Below are positions 54,173 through 63,784 of a stretch of DNA of 64,000 nt, one piece after another. Source of the DNA: Anastrepha obliqua. Lineage: Eukaryota; Arthropoda; Insecta; Diptera; Tephritidae. The stretch is from contig NC_072893.1 of assembly GCF_027943255.1 (NCBI RefSeq), positions 4,836,001 through 4,900,000 of the forward strand, read 5' to 3'. How positions within the stretch are numbered: the stretch's first letter is position 1; every line of letters starts with the position of its first letter. The notes below the pieces were generated by a model. The model was not told the origin of the DNA and made no database searches. It saw only the letters and a program-made list of their open reading frames with translations. A program made the translations under genes and the position numbers.

Positions 54173-57100
54173 TTAGTCCTGTGAGAATTTTCCAGATTCT
54201 TTGGCAAATCTGTAAATATCCTCCAGTTTTAGAGAACGAATATTACCCATTCCCATGACATCGGAACCCAATACCCGTAGTCGCGCTCTAGCAAAGGCAG
54301 GACACTCACAGAGAAAGTGCTCAGTGCTATCCGCCTCCTCCAAGCATGACAGGCATACCGGGTCCTCGATGATTCCAATGGTGGTCATATGCTGACCCCA
54401 TGGGTTGTGTCCTGTAATGATGCCGACCATCAACCGAATGTCTTTCCTTCTAAGTTTTAGTAGAAAGTTTGACAGTTTTCTGTTCGGACTTGTCACAAAA
54501 CACTTTGCAGTTCTGCAGCGTTCTAGACCGGACCATCGCTCTTTATGTAGATTGCCTACATAATCGTTGATCCAGTTCTTGATTCCTGCGGGACTGATTC
54601 CGATTATTGGCTCTGGCCCCTGTGGGGGCACCGCTGATCCACGGTTGGCCAATTCGTCGGCAATTTCGTTTCCTTGAACACCGGAGTGTCCCGGAACCCA
54701 TATAAGTACAAGCCTGTTTTGTCTTGCGACAGAATTAAGCTTCTTCTTACATTCTTGAACAATCTTTGAGGTTTGCTTCGCGTTCTCCAGGGCCTTCAAT
54801 GCAGCCTGACTGTCACTGAAGACTCCAATCTGTTTCCCGCTCCATCTCCTCTCGATTATCCATTCGGCTACTTTTAGGATGGCAAAAACTTCTGTTTGGA
54901 AAACAGTTGCCATTCCCCCCATAGCGTAGTGATACTTATTACTATCGTTTAAGTACCATCCGGCTCCAGACCCCATTTCAGTCTTGGACCCATCGGTAAA
55001 GAAAATATCCGTCAAACCTCCCTGCATGCCTCCTGGATTGCTCCATTGCTCACGCAATGGAAATCTGACATCAAATTTCCTTCCGAATGAAACTGTGGGT
55101 ATCAGGTCATCTTTAGGTGCCAAAAACAGTGGACACTGCTCCGACAGCAACTTAAAGATTTCTCTGTGTCCCGAAGTTCCATCTTCGTGCCAGAGACCAT
55201 ATTTATGGAGTCTGCACATTGCTTTTATTGCTTCCTGTTGTATCTTAAGATCCAGGGGGAGCAAATCGAGCATAGCATTTAGGGCATCTCCAGAGGTTGT
55301 ACTCATGGCACCCGTGATGCATAAACATACACTTCTTTGCAGCCTGTATAGTTCCCGGATTGTGGACTTAACCATGCTCCGTCGCCACCAGACCACAGAA
55401 GCGTAAGTGATGATTGGTCTGATAAGTGCCGTGTATATCCATAGGACCACAGCAGGTTTCAGACCCCAAGTTTTGCCAAAGGCTCTACGGCATTGCTGAA
55501 AAATCTTCAATGCACGATTCACCTTCAGTGAAACGTGTGTCTCCCAAGTCAGCTTCTTATCCAAAATTACTCCTAGATATTTAACTTCGTTGGAAAGACC
55601 AAGTGTCACACCTTTCAGTGTTGGAAGACTGAGTCCATCCAATTTCCGTTTTCTCGTAAACAAGACTATGGTTGTTTTGTTCGGATTAACGGAAAGACCT
55701 TGTCTCATGCACCAATCATCGATTTTGTCAAGAATCCTCTGCACTTTCGTGCAAAGCCTCCTTAAGGATTTATCCGATGTTAGCGCACAGACGTCGTCCG
55801 CATATGCTTGGACATGAAAGCCGAGTTCCTGCATCTCCACTAATAGGGAGTCTACGACGAAGCACCACAGCAGCGGAGAAAGAACACCCCCTTGGGGACA
55901 TCCTTGCTTGGCCCTGACTGTGATTTGCTCGTCATCGCTCCCACCAGCGGTTAACAGCCTCTCAGAGAGCATGGAGTATATCCATTTTATAATGGCTTGA
56001 TTAACTCCGTGTCGTTCGGCAGAAGAACATATCGAGCCGAAAGTGGCATTATCAAAAGCCCCCTCAATGTCCACGAACACGCCCATTGTGTATTCGTCAG
56101 CTTCCAGCCCAGCTTCAATCTTGCTAACAAGATCGTGTAAGGCTGATTCACATGATTTTCCACTCTGGTAAGCGTGTTGATTTCTACTAAGTGGACTTCT
56201 CGGCAATACCCCCACTCGAATATGTTTCTCCACCACTCGTTCCAGACTTTTCAACATGAACGATGTCAAACTGATTGGTCTAAAACTTTTTGCTAGGGAA
56301 TAGTCATCTTTTCCTGGTTTCGGAATAAATACTACTCTTACGCGTCGCCATTGGGATGGTATATAACCAAATGCAAGACAGGCTGTAAAGATCCTTTTCA
56401 GGACCTCAATCAGCCTGTCTCCTCCTTTTTTAAGCATTGCTGGATATATTCCGTCAGGTCCAGGGGACTTAAAGTTTTCAAAGGAAGATAAGGAAAACCT
56501 TATCGATTCCCTTGTCACTATCCGACTAGCAATATACCAGCTGTACCTAGAGGTTCCACCATTGCCACCGTTGTTGTTCATGCCACTCTCACATTCAGAG
56601 AGAGTTCTACTACCCGGAAAGTGGGTTTCGAGTAAAGCATTAAACGTTTCCGATTTGGAAATGGTGTATGAACCATCAGGTTTTCGAATGGAATCCAGCC
56701 TTACTGAGCGGTCTAAATGAAGGACCTTACAAAGTCTCGCTGTTTCCCTCATTTCTTCGACGTTACTGCAGAAATTTCTATAGGATTCAAGTTTGGCTTG
56801 CCGTACTTTCTTCTTATATTCTCTCTGTGTAAGTCGATGATTGGCCCAGTCCTCTTCTTTTTTGGTCTTCAAGGCCTTATTAAGAAGTTTCCTGGACCGT
56901 ACACGAAGCTTGGACAGTTCAGGGTTCCACCAAGGAACCGCTTTCCCCTGTCTGCTTTGCCTGAGTGGACACAGTTCCTCGAAGCAATTGATTAAAGTAC
57001 CTTCTAATTTCTTAGTCGCATCTTCAATCATTTCTGCTGATTTGAGTTTTTTCAGGTTTGGTAATCGCTCTGTTACAAGCTCACCATACCTGTCCCAGTC

Positions 57101-57832
57101 CACATTTCGAGGATTCCTACCGGAAGGTATTGATATTGTGTCAATTCCCAGTCGGAATTCGATAAGACGATGATCAGAAAGAGAGTCCTCTTCCAAAACT
57201 CGCCATCGGTTGATTTGATTTCCAACTGACCTATTGGTAAGTGTTAAATCAATCACCTCTTGTCTCCTTCTGGTCACAAAAGTTGGTTTGTTACCAGTGT
57301 TTTGAATGACCAAATCGGATGACAGGATAAAATCCAGTAACTTGAGACCTCTGGGGTTGCATTTGCTGCTTCCCCACACAATGTTCTGTGAATTTGCGTC
57401 ACAGCCCACTATTAGCCCCAGATTATTGGATTCTGCGTACTTGACCACTTCTCTTAGCTCCCTCGAAGGAGGTGGCTGTACAGAGTCATAGGGTAGGTAG
57501 GCCGAAACTATGATAGCTTCGACACTGTTCCCACTTTTCCAGTACTTTATTTTTGCAGCAACGATATCTCCAGAGCATAGCTCTTTTAACATCGTGTGTT
57601 CGATCAACCTCGGCATGATAATACATGCTCGCGGTCTCACATTCCCTTCACAATGAAGTATTTGTCCCCACGACATAGCACTTAGACCACAGATACGCTT
57701 GTGACATACCCATGGTTCTTGTATAAGTATTATGTGTGGGTTTGTTTGCAGTTTTGCATGCCTACGGCACAAGAGAGCCGTAGACGCTTTGCTATGCTGC
57801 AGATTAATCTGTGTAAATATTACTTCAGTCAT
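54173..57832 (-). CDS. LINE ORF2: endonuclease, reverse transcriptase, RNase H
   Basis: 1219 codons, starting ATG at 57832. It nicks the target, copies the element RNA at the nick (target-primed reverse transcription) and degrades the RNA strand. The APE-type endonuclease (about 1-225) shows N10, E39 (IQEPW), Y112, D145/N147 (GCDAN), D195 and the SDH at 219-221. The reverse transcriptase (about 480-760) shows FVDIEGAFD (586-594; first catalytic Asp 588), CPQGGVLSPLLW (645-656), YADD (677-680) and YLGVILD. RNase H (about 940-1065) shows TDGS (D946), E980, SDSQAA (D1006), VPGHSG (H1048) and GNEIADELA (D1058). Near the C-terminus CLSC and EHFLCEC form a Cys/Cys/His/Cys motif (about 1159-1176). 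All catalytic residues that I can identify are present and there is no internal stop. A plus-strand frame at 54984-55406 is an antisense shadow. Confidence 0.97.
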   Translation of the reverse strand: MTEVIFTQINLQHSKASTALLCRRHAKLQTNPHIILIQEPWVCHKRICGLSAMSWGQILHCEGNVRPRACIIMPRLIEHTMLKELCSGDIVAAKIKYWKSGNSVEAIIVSAYLPYDSVQPPPSRELREVVKYAESNNLGLIVGCDANSQNIVWGSSKCNPRGLKLLDFILSSDLVIQNTGNKPTFVTRRRQEVIDLTLTNRSVGNQINRWRVLEEDSLSDHRLIEFRLGIDTISIPSGRNPRNVDWDRYGELVTERLPNLKKLKSAEMIEDATKKLEGTLINCFEELCPLRQSRQGKAVPWWNPELSKLRVRSRKLLNKALKTKKEEDWANHRLTQREYKKKVRQAKLESYRNFCSNVEEMRETARLCKVLHLDRSVRLDSIRKPDGSYTISKSETFNALLETHFPGSRTLSECESGMNNNGGNGGTSRYSWYIASRIVTRESIRFSLSSFENFKSPGPDGIYPAMLKKGGDRLIEVLKRIFTACLAFGYIPSQWRRVRVVFIPKPGKDDYSLAKSFRPISLTSFMLKSLERVVEKHIRVGVLPRSPLSRNQHAYQSGKSCESALHDLVSKIEAGLEADEYTMGVFVDIEGAFDNATFGSICSSAERHGVNQAIIKWIYSMLSERLLTAGGSDDEQITVRAKQGCPQGGVLSPLLWCFVVDSLLVEMQELGFHVQAYADDVCALTSDKSLRRLCTKVQRILDKIDDWCMRQGLSVNPNKTTIVLFTRKRKLDGLSLPTLKGVTLGLSNEVKYLGVILDKKLTWETHVSLKVNRALKIFQQCRRAFGKTWGLKPAVVLWIYTALIRPIITYASVVWWRRSMVKSTIRELYRLQRSVCLCITGAMSTTSGDALNAMLDLLPLDLKIQQEAIKAMCRLHKYGLWHEDGTSGHREIFKLLSEQCPLFLAPKDDLIPTVSFGRKFDVRFPLREQWSNPGGMQGGLTDIFFTDGSKTEMGSGAGWYLNDSNKYHYAMGGMATVFQTEVFAILKVAEWIIERRWSGKQIGVFSDSQAALKALENAKQTSKIVQECKKKLNSVARQNRLVLIWVPGHSGVQGNEIADELANRGSAVPPQGPEPIIGISPAGIKNWINDYVGNLHKERWSGLERCRTAKCFVTSPNRKLSNFLLKLRRKDIRLMVGIITGHNPWGQHMTTIGIIEDPVCLSCLEEADSTEHFLCECPAFARARLRVLGSDVMGMGNIRSLKLEDIYRFAKESGKFSQD

Positions 57833-57846
57833 GAGACTGAGTATAT

Positions 57847-59325
57847 TTACGCTTTGTCCTCCACCTTATCCTGGACGCGGAACTGGATCCGCCCCAGATG
57901 TAGGTGAGGACGGCAACCGTACTTCGACTTAAGCACCTTGAGGGACCCAAGATCGATACCCAGTACCAGGTGGGAACCCGTCTCCGAAGTGGTAGCGGAT
58001 TTCTGCCTGGTGCAGGAGTATACTCTCCAGAGAGTCGTGTCAAGATCCTTGTTCTGAACACGGATGCGTTTGAGGAGTTCTGCTGAATTACAGGAAGGAC
58101 CCGGAATCCAGACACTCGCTCGTACCAGCCTTTCTTTGCTACTCTCAACAAGAATAAACTTGCTGTTTTCGCAGGCTGGAATCTTCGCTATAGCTTTTTC
58201 TAGCCATTCTCGGGAAAAAGCATTGGAACAGTGCACCTTTACGATGCCGTCCACCACGCTTTTCCCCTCGAACGTCGGCGCGTCTTTCGACTCACCGATA
58301 GCTTTCCAAAGATAGCTGTCAAGATAGTCTTGTTGCCCTTTGGACAGTAGACCATCTTGTTTGTCGGTATGTATCTCCACCGTCATTGCCTTTGCTGCCA
58401 TTCTCGCGAATGATTCGCCAGACGTTGACGGAAGAGTGTCATTCGACATTTGAGGTCCCTTAGCCTCTGCCTTGTCAGGCAAAGGTTTGTCTGCCTTGGA
58501 TTGGGTCGAGGATGCAGGCATTTCCGAATTCCGTCTCTCGACTTTCCTCTTCTTTGCCTTTCTCCTCTTCCCTGTCGTTGGCACAGACCCCGTTTCGTTT
58601 CCGGAAGAGCGCAGCGCTACAGAGGAATCCTCTGTTCTGCCACGCTTTCCCGTTTCCGTTACAGGTGTCGAAGTTGACGGAGCTTGAGTCCTTGCCTTAG
58701 CTAGTGCTTCGGCTTGCCTCGCCTTCTGTCTCCTTCGTTTGATCTGCCTTGCGGTTAGACCAACACCTGCGTTCGAATCTCCAATAACTTCGGTCTTTTT
58801 ACCGGTACTTACCTGATTCGCACCAGGTTTAACCGTTATCAAAGACTTACTCGGTACCAGAGATCCGTCTGAGTCTACTGAGAGATTGTCCGCCATCTCC
58901 ACATCCTCCACAACTTGTTCAGTTGCTTCAGATCGTTTCGACGGCGGTGTATCACTCACACTCACTCGGCTCTCCATTGGCATAGCCAATGTGCCATGTT
59001 TCACCACTAGTAGTTCGCTTCCTCCGGAACCCTGGGTGTCAGTTCCGGTCATAGGGGAATGTGGGGTTCGGGCCTGCACATCCGATGCCCGAGCCGTCGA
59101 TTGCTCGACGGGAGGATTTCCCAGAAGTGGGTTACCTCGTGCAGAGAGATCCTTGTTGAGCCTCCACATTGTAGAAAAATGCATTTTATACCTCCTGCCA
59201 GGTTGTCGGTACGGTACTCTCCACATAGTACTTGGGTGGCCACCAATTCCGCCGTTCCGCGGTTGAGTGGATACCCAATTCCTATGTGGAGCTGCCCTCT
59301 TAGTTCGTGGTAAGTTAATCTCCAT
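57847..59325 (-). CDS. LINE ORF1: nucleic-acid-binding gag-like protein with DUF4780-like domain
   Basis: 492 codons from ATG at 59325. ORF1 proteins coat the element RNA in the ribonucleoprotein that returns to the nucleus. Two Lys/Arg-rich tracts (about 193-210, IKRRRQKARQ; and 252-265, KRRKAKKRKVERR) fit RNA binding or nuclear entry, set in a long Ser/Thr/Pro-rich disordered half. The C-terminal third (about 325-480: GQQDYLDSYLWKAI, GIVKVHCSNAFSREWLEKAI, SVWIPGPSCNSAELLKRIRV, LWRVYS) resembles the DUF4780 domain found in many insect LINE ORF1 proteins. No CCHC zinc knuckles are visible. Later ATGs at residues 34 and 48 are alternative starts; the first is used here only because the frame is open and close to the element start. 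Confidence 0.88.
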   Translation of the reverse strand: MEINLPRTKRAAPHRNWVSTQPRNGGIGGHPSTMWRVPYRQPGRRYKMHFSTMWRLNKDLSARGNPLLGNPPVEQSTARASDVQARTPHSPMTGTDTQGSGGSELLVVKHGTLAMPMESRVSVSDTPPSKRSEATEQVVEDVEMADNLSVDSDGSLVPSKSLITVKPGANQVSTGKKTEVIGDSNAGVGLTARQIKRRRQKARQAEALAKARTQAPSTSTPVTETGKRGRTEDSSVALRSSGNETGSVPTTGKRRKAKKRKVERRNSEMPASSTQSKADKPLPDKAEAKGPQMSNDTLPSTSGESFARMAAKAMTVEIHTDKQDGLLSKGQQDYLDSYLWKAIGESKDAPTFEGKSVVDGIVKVHCSNAFSREWLEKAIAKIPACENSKFILVESSKERLVRASVWIPGPSCNSAELLKRIRVQNKDLDTTLWRVYSCTRQKSATTSETGSHLVLGIDLGSLKVLKSKYGCRPHLHLGRIQFRVQDKVEDKA

Positions 59326-59387
59326 AGAATGGGGTTAACTCCCCACTTAAGCCTCATCCCCGCGGCAAGGAGACCGACATGACAAGG

Positions 59388-59399
59388 CCTTCAATCCTT
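59388..59399. repeat. Target-site duplication, 5' side of the intact LINE
   Basis: CCTTCAATCCTT, identical to 53982-53993. Confidence 0.9.
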
Positions 59400-60699
59400 A
59401 CTTTTCAAATAAGTTGAAGGGCATATATGGCCCAGATAGGCATCCTAGAAATTCTCTTTCATTAATAACTCTTGGAAGTACTTCAGAGTAGGAAATAGCG
59501 TTGGTCCACGGGTTTTTCAGTACAAATCTCGACCGACTAGCTTGAATTTTAACTATTTATGTAGATATTCACAACAATATTCAGCATTCAAATGAGTTAA
59601 ATTTTTCCTCTTCTTTTCTCTTTTTTTTTGGTTTTGAAATTGTCAATGATACAGACTAGTAGGCAGTGTAGTGTCAAGTATTTATTATTTTTTCACAATT
59701 TAAGAGAAACTACTAAGAAGTTTTAACTGCGTTGAAATTAAGTTATGTTGGCTCTGTACACTTCATAACAATCAGTAACAGAACACTTCATAACGGCAAC
59801 TGATAAGGCAGTCGCGGCATCTCTACATAGAGTTGATTTGTTAACATCCATTTATGTTGATTTTTTGCTTTTTTTTGCTAGAATTTTCCATACATTTCAC
59901 AGCCAACTCTATCCTTTAATCCGCGCATGCTCTTATCGCCAGACATTCGCTTTTTCGTCCTTGCAATTTTCATCTTCTTTGCGCCAACTGTTTATTGGTC
60001 TGCGTGCCATATCGCACTCAGTTTTAAATAAATTAAATAAAATCAGACATCACCGGCACAGAAATGCGAGAAATGGCACGAATTTCCTACGCGATAATCA
60101 ACGCAACGGATGTCTGATAGCGGTTGAGATGGTTGGGAAGGTAGAACGCGCAGAAATGTAGAAACTACACGTAAAAAGGTATTTAAATTCAGTTCCAACC
60201 CAATTTTATGTACTCGGCGCATGTTTCTAGTCAGCTTAGCAGCATATTTCTAACTTTAAGACATTTTAAAATGCTTCACAAAATTTAACTACTACTCACA
60301 TTGCTCTATTGTCCTTAAATGTATTGCATACCAGTCAAATGAGAGTCAGTAAATTTTGGTGAGGTGGTTTTAGAGAAACAAATATTTTCTTAAAATTGGG
60401 TGGTGTCACAGACTTTTTTAAAAACTTTTTTCACTTCGCATTTATTTTTTTTCATAATTTGTTACACTCTTTTTTCAGCAGTTGCTCAAATATCGTAGAC
60501 CTTGAATTTTTAAACAAAAAACTTTACATGAAAATTGGTCAAATTCTTTATGAATTCGCTTATTTAATGACACTATGTCGAGAGTATTCTAAATTTCGTT
60601 GAGACTTCTCAAATTGTAGTCGAGCTATCGTGCCCCTTACTGGACAGCCGAACGAACAAACAGACAAGTCTAAACTGATTGCTCTCATCATTCTGCACA
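59400..60699. other. Stretch without a recognised gene
   Basis: AT-rich. The frame 59838-60161 (+, 107 codons) shows no recognised motif. Confidence 0.45.
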
Positions 60700-61840
60700 C
60701 CTTCTGATCAAAAAGTTCCCGGATTATATTCAGAAAATATAAAATAGAAATTTATTCCTCAAAAGTGATATCATCACCTTCAAAGTACTCCCCATCAACT
60801 GCAACGCACTTATGCCAACATTTGATCCAGCTCTCGAAACCTTTCTCGAACTCTATTTCCATAATAGCGGTCAGAGAAGTTTTCGATTTTTCCATTACTT
60901 CCTTTCGGCTGATGAAACCCATTCCCCGTAGTAGTTTTTTGATTCGGTCAAACTGAAAAAAAGCAGAAACCCATATCAAGGGAATTCGATGACTGTTGGA
61001 TGGTACTCGTTTCATTCTTTGTCAAAAATTCACGAATAATGTTGACACTGTGCGACAGTGCAAAATCCAGAAATGTTTTCCCGCAAATTCTTTCTTTTCT
61101 TGGCGAATCGCTTCATGCAAAGGTCATATAACGCCCAACTAATAATCCTCATTAACTGTTCGTGCTTCGGAGAAAAATTAGTGGTGTACAATACCGTTGC
61201 AATACCCAAAAACCTGGCCTTCACTTCCATTTTTGACTGAAACTGACACGTTTTTTTGGTCTTCGTTAATTCGGAGCTCGCCACTCATTCGCCTGATATC
61301 TGCATTGTGTGTCGTACTCATGAACCCATGTCTCGCCTCCAGTAATGATGAATTTTATGAATGTTGGATCGGAGTCAGCATTTGAAATCATGTCTTTGGC
61401 TATATCAATGAGAGTCTTTAACTACAATACATAAGCAATATGAAAGTTCTCTGCTTTTTGATAGTTAATTTGCGGTTATTGGTCACTTTATTGGTGTTTT
61501 CATCAGTTTTCGATGTTGACGACTTGTCACTACGTTCTCGTTACGTCATCCTCGACGATCTCTCCTGTAGCGTTCATGCCACTCGTAAATGGCTGTTTTC
61601 GTTAGAGTATTATTATCGAAGTAGTTTTCCAATATTTCTAGATTTTCAGACCATGCAATCTATTTTAAAGCAAAATTTAATACAAACTCATTATTGCAAC
61701 TTCAAATCCATCTTTAAAACTGTAACAAACCGAAAACACATTCAAAGGTAGATTTACTCAAAAATTTGGTAGGAATGTTAATTACAGATGTGGCAACCTA
61801 ACACCTAGCGCTTGTTCCAGGAACTTTTGGATCAAAGTGG
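60700..61840 (-). mobile_element. Mariner element with both ends, multiply broken transposase
   Basis: Left CTTCTGATCAAAAAGTTCCC (60701-60720) and right CAGGAACTTTTGGATCAAAG (61818-61837) are imperfect inverted copies. The minus strand reads LTKTAIYEWHERYRRDR (N-terminal HTH, about 61600-61550), ITGGETWVHEYDTQ (about 61345-61305; the first catalytic Asp is replaced by Gly), RPKKRVSVSVKNGS, a degenerate second site around 61060 (HCRTVSTLFVNF), then FDRIKKLLRGMGFISRKEVM, EFEKGFESWIKCWHKCVAVD and GEYFEGDDITFEE with a stop near 60752. Two of three catalytic residues are lost. The ends resemble those of 15457-15964. Confidence 0.82.
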
Positions 61841-61844
61841 TATT

Positions 61845-62435
61845 TCGGTAAATAAATTTCATCACATTTACCACAACTCCGTTATACGCTTCCAGACGAA
61901 CGTCATAATACCTTTGTGTGCGCGGATACACGGAGAATGCCTAGCAACCCAAACACCCAGCAGCTCTTCTGTCTACGCTCTTGACATAACTTTGCATCAA
62001 CAATTTGCCATTTCACTTTACTGCTTCGTCATTTCCACCTGAGCTCCTGTTCTCCTTATTAAAATATTTACAGGCTTCCTTTGCCTTTTCATTGCTCGGT
62101 AGTGAAGTGGAGTTAAAATTAATTCTACACTTTTTGTTGTTATGCTTCACAATTTTTGCTTGTATTTACCTTGCTTTTTAAGTGGACGTTTAATAAGCTA
62201 CCTCCTTTTTGCCTGTTTTAAATTTTCTTGTTTTCTTTGATTTCACTCCTCGTCGTGATAATGTACATATAAATATATGTAGCTACAATATATTTTTTAT
62301 ACAAATTCTTTAAAATCCTTCAAATGGTGTTTCATGTCATGTTTTATGTATGTAATAAATATAAATTTTGCTTGGTGATTAATGCAAAAAGTTTCTGAGG
62401 TTCTTTGATTTTGAAAGGCTTTTGAAGGTCAGTAA
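61845..62435. other. Stretch without a recognised gene
   Basis: AT-rich, no coding signal. Confidence 0.45.
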
Positions 62436-62439
62436 GAAT

Positions 62440-62600
62440 TTTTTTCACCTACGGCTTCAAGACTGAAAGTGGTATCGGAGCGGGATGGCATTTGGACAGT
62501 AAATTCAAATACTATAATGCTCTAGGTATGACAACGCCGATTTTTTAGTCGGAAGTATTTGCAATACTTAAAGTAGAATACTATTGTAATTGCCAAAAGG
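62440..62600 (+). pseudogene. RNase H fragment close to the intact LINE family
   Basis: Forward reading FFTYGFKTESGIGAGWHLDS, then SEVFAILKVEYY, parallels FFTDGSKTEMGSGAGWYLND and TEVFAILKVAEW in ORF2 at 54173. The catalytic Asp of TDGS is Tyr and a stop interrupts it. Likely an older relative of the intact element. Confidence 0.75.
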
Positions 62601-62604
62601 TAGT

Positions 62605-63010
62605 GGGGATATAAAACCAGACTCGAATGGCTTTAGAATCCCCTTATACCTCTTCCAAAATAATCCAAAAAAGTAGGTTAAGGTTAAACACATATACCAG
62701 GAAGAGTGAGCTTCAACTTCTGACTGAGGAAACAGCGAACTGCGGATCTTTGGAGTCACCCACGGGACCGAAGTCAATTCTAGAGTCACGCGTAATAGTC
62801 GGGTGCATTAAGATTTTGACAAAGTAGTGATGTCTGCAAAGCAATCAAGTAATTCCAGTCCGGCAATAAAAACAAATCTTTCCCAATCGGAGAAGGAGCA
62901 ACCCACGAGCGCTGAGAAAACTAATTACAGGACCGAGTTCATGGAAATAACACATGGTCACCATGGCCATCATTAACGATCCACTGTGTATATAGTGTTT
63001 GGAGGATGAG
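62605..63010. other. Stretch without a recognised gene
   Basis: May hold further decayed LINE sequence continuing from 62600, but no motif was readable. Confidence 0.35.
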
Positions 63011-63014
63011 TACA

Positions 63015-63780
63015 GGTTAGGTTAGGTTAGCCAGGTTGCTTGTCTCAGACAAGACACTCGGCAGCCCTAACCCCGATTGTGATACCTGAATTTGATTTCT
63101 ATTCTCCAAGTTGCTTAAATGCTCTAAGTTGCCACTTAAATCTCTTTACGAAGGTAACTAGTCCCTTCAGTGAGACATTTTGCGAATTTTGCACGTCTTC
63201 AAAAAAATAATCGCCGGAGGTGTTGTACCGACTCAATCTCTTCTTCATCTTCACAACTCCTGCAGCAGTCATTGTGAGGTATAGCTATTCTACTGGCTAG
63301 GGTGCCAATAGCGCAGTGATCGGTAAAACACTTGTGAGGATGCTGGTAGTTATTTATTGAATCCAAGCAGCCTTTTAAGATTCAGTTTCGGCCAGAGCGC
63401 TTCGGAGATCCCGCAGTTAGTCGTCAGCCCTTCTATTGGTTTTCGAGTTTGTTTAGAGACATGCTTATGTTCACTATCACTCCCTGAAGATTAATCTCCC
63501 TCCACTCCAAAATAACCGGAGATCCAACAAAGTGGGTGGTGTGTTGTTGGATAGGCGGGAGTAACCTCGTGCATTCTTTAGTACGTTTTGAATTAATGCG
63601 CGTTGAGGCCAGTGCCTCGTTCGCTGCTTGACTATCAACAAAAGTGATAAGGTTTGTCGAAAGTAATTCCAATAGTCTCATCGTTTTTGCTGCTTTGTCT
63701 ATAGCGTAAGTCTCAGCTTGGAAGTCGCTACACCGGGTTCAGGTCTAATGGAGCAGTTTAAGGATAAAGGAGTCTGTTCG
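63015..63780 (-). pseudogene. LINE RNase H and 3' end with TAACC tail
   Basis: Minus-strand reading: FQAETYAIDKAAKTMRLLEL (about 63725-63665, second catalytic block), ITFVDSQAANEALASTRI (about 63650-63595, third block, Asp kept), KRTKECTRLLPP, and much later SRRIAIPHNDCCRSCEDEEE and IESVQHL (about 63300-63220), the Cys/His tail. A 3' UTR follows and ends in CTAACCTAACCTAACC (about 63035-63018). The frame is broken repeatedly. Same broad LINE group as 9040 and 37960. Confidence 0.7.
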
Positions 63781-63784
63781 TCTT

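Larger units (their letters stand above)
53994..59387 (-). mobile_element. Full-length non-LTR retrotransposon (LINE) with both ORFs
   Basis: A 5394-bp element flanked by a perfect 12-bp duplication. On the minus strand it starts CCTTGTCATGTCGGTCTCC at 59387, has a short 5' UTR (59387-59326), ORF1, a 14-base spacer, ORF2, a 3' UTR (54172-53994, with pyrimidine-rich CTCTAT/CTATCT units near 54170-54110), and ends in two CAAATT units instead of poly(A). The two ORFs are in different frames, so ORF2 is probably translated by reinitiation after the ORF1 stop. Presence of RNase H and a short non-A tail suggests the I/LOA-like group; I did not place it further. Both ORFs open plus exact duplication implies a recent insertion. 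Confidence 0.95.

Noticed and set aside
54984..55406. 140-codon plus-strand frame
   Set aside because: Lies antisense inside the well-supported LINE ORF2 and shows no domain. The plus-strand frames at 56717-57173 and 58886-59266 are rejected for the same reason.
59049..59357. 102-codon minus frame overlapping the start of LINE ORF1
   Set aside because: It is in another frame over the less conserved N-terminal half of ORF1 and shows no recognised motif.
63010..63040. Telomere-like (TTAGG)n
   Set aside because: Only about three units, at the 3' end of a LINE fragment; higher flies lack TTAGG telomeres, so it is read as a LINE tail.
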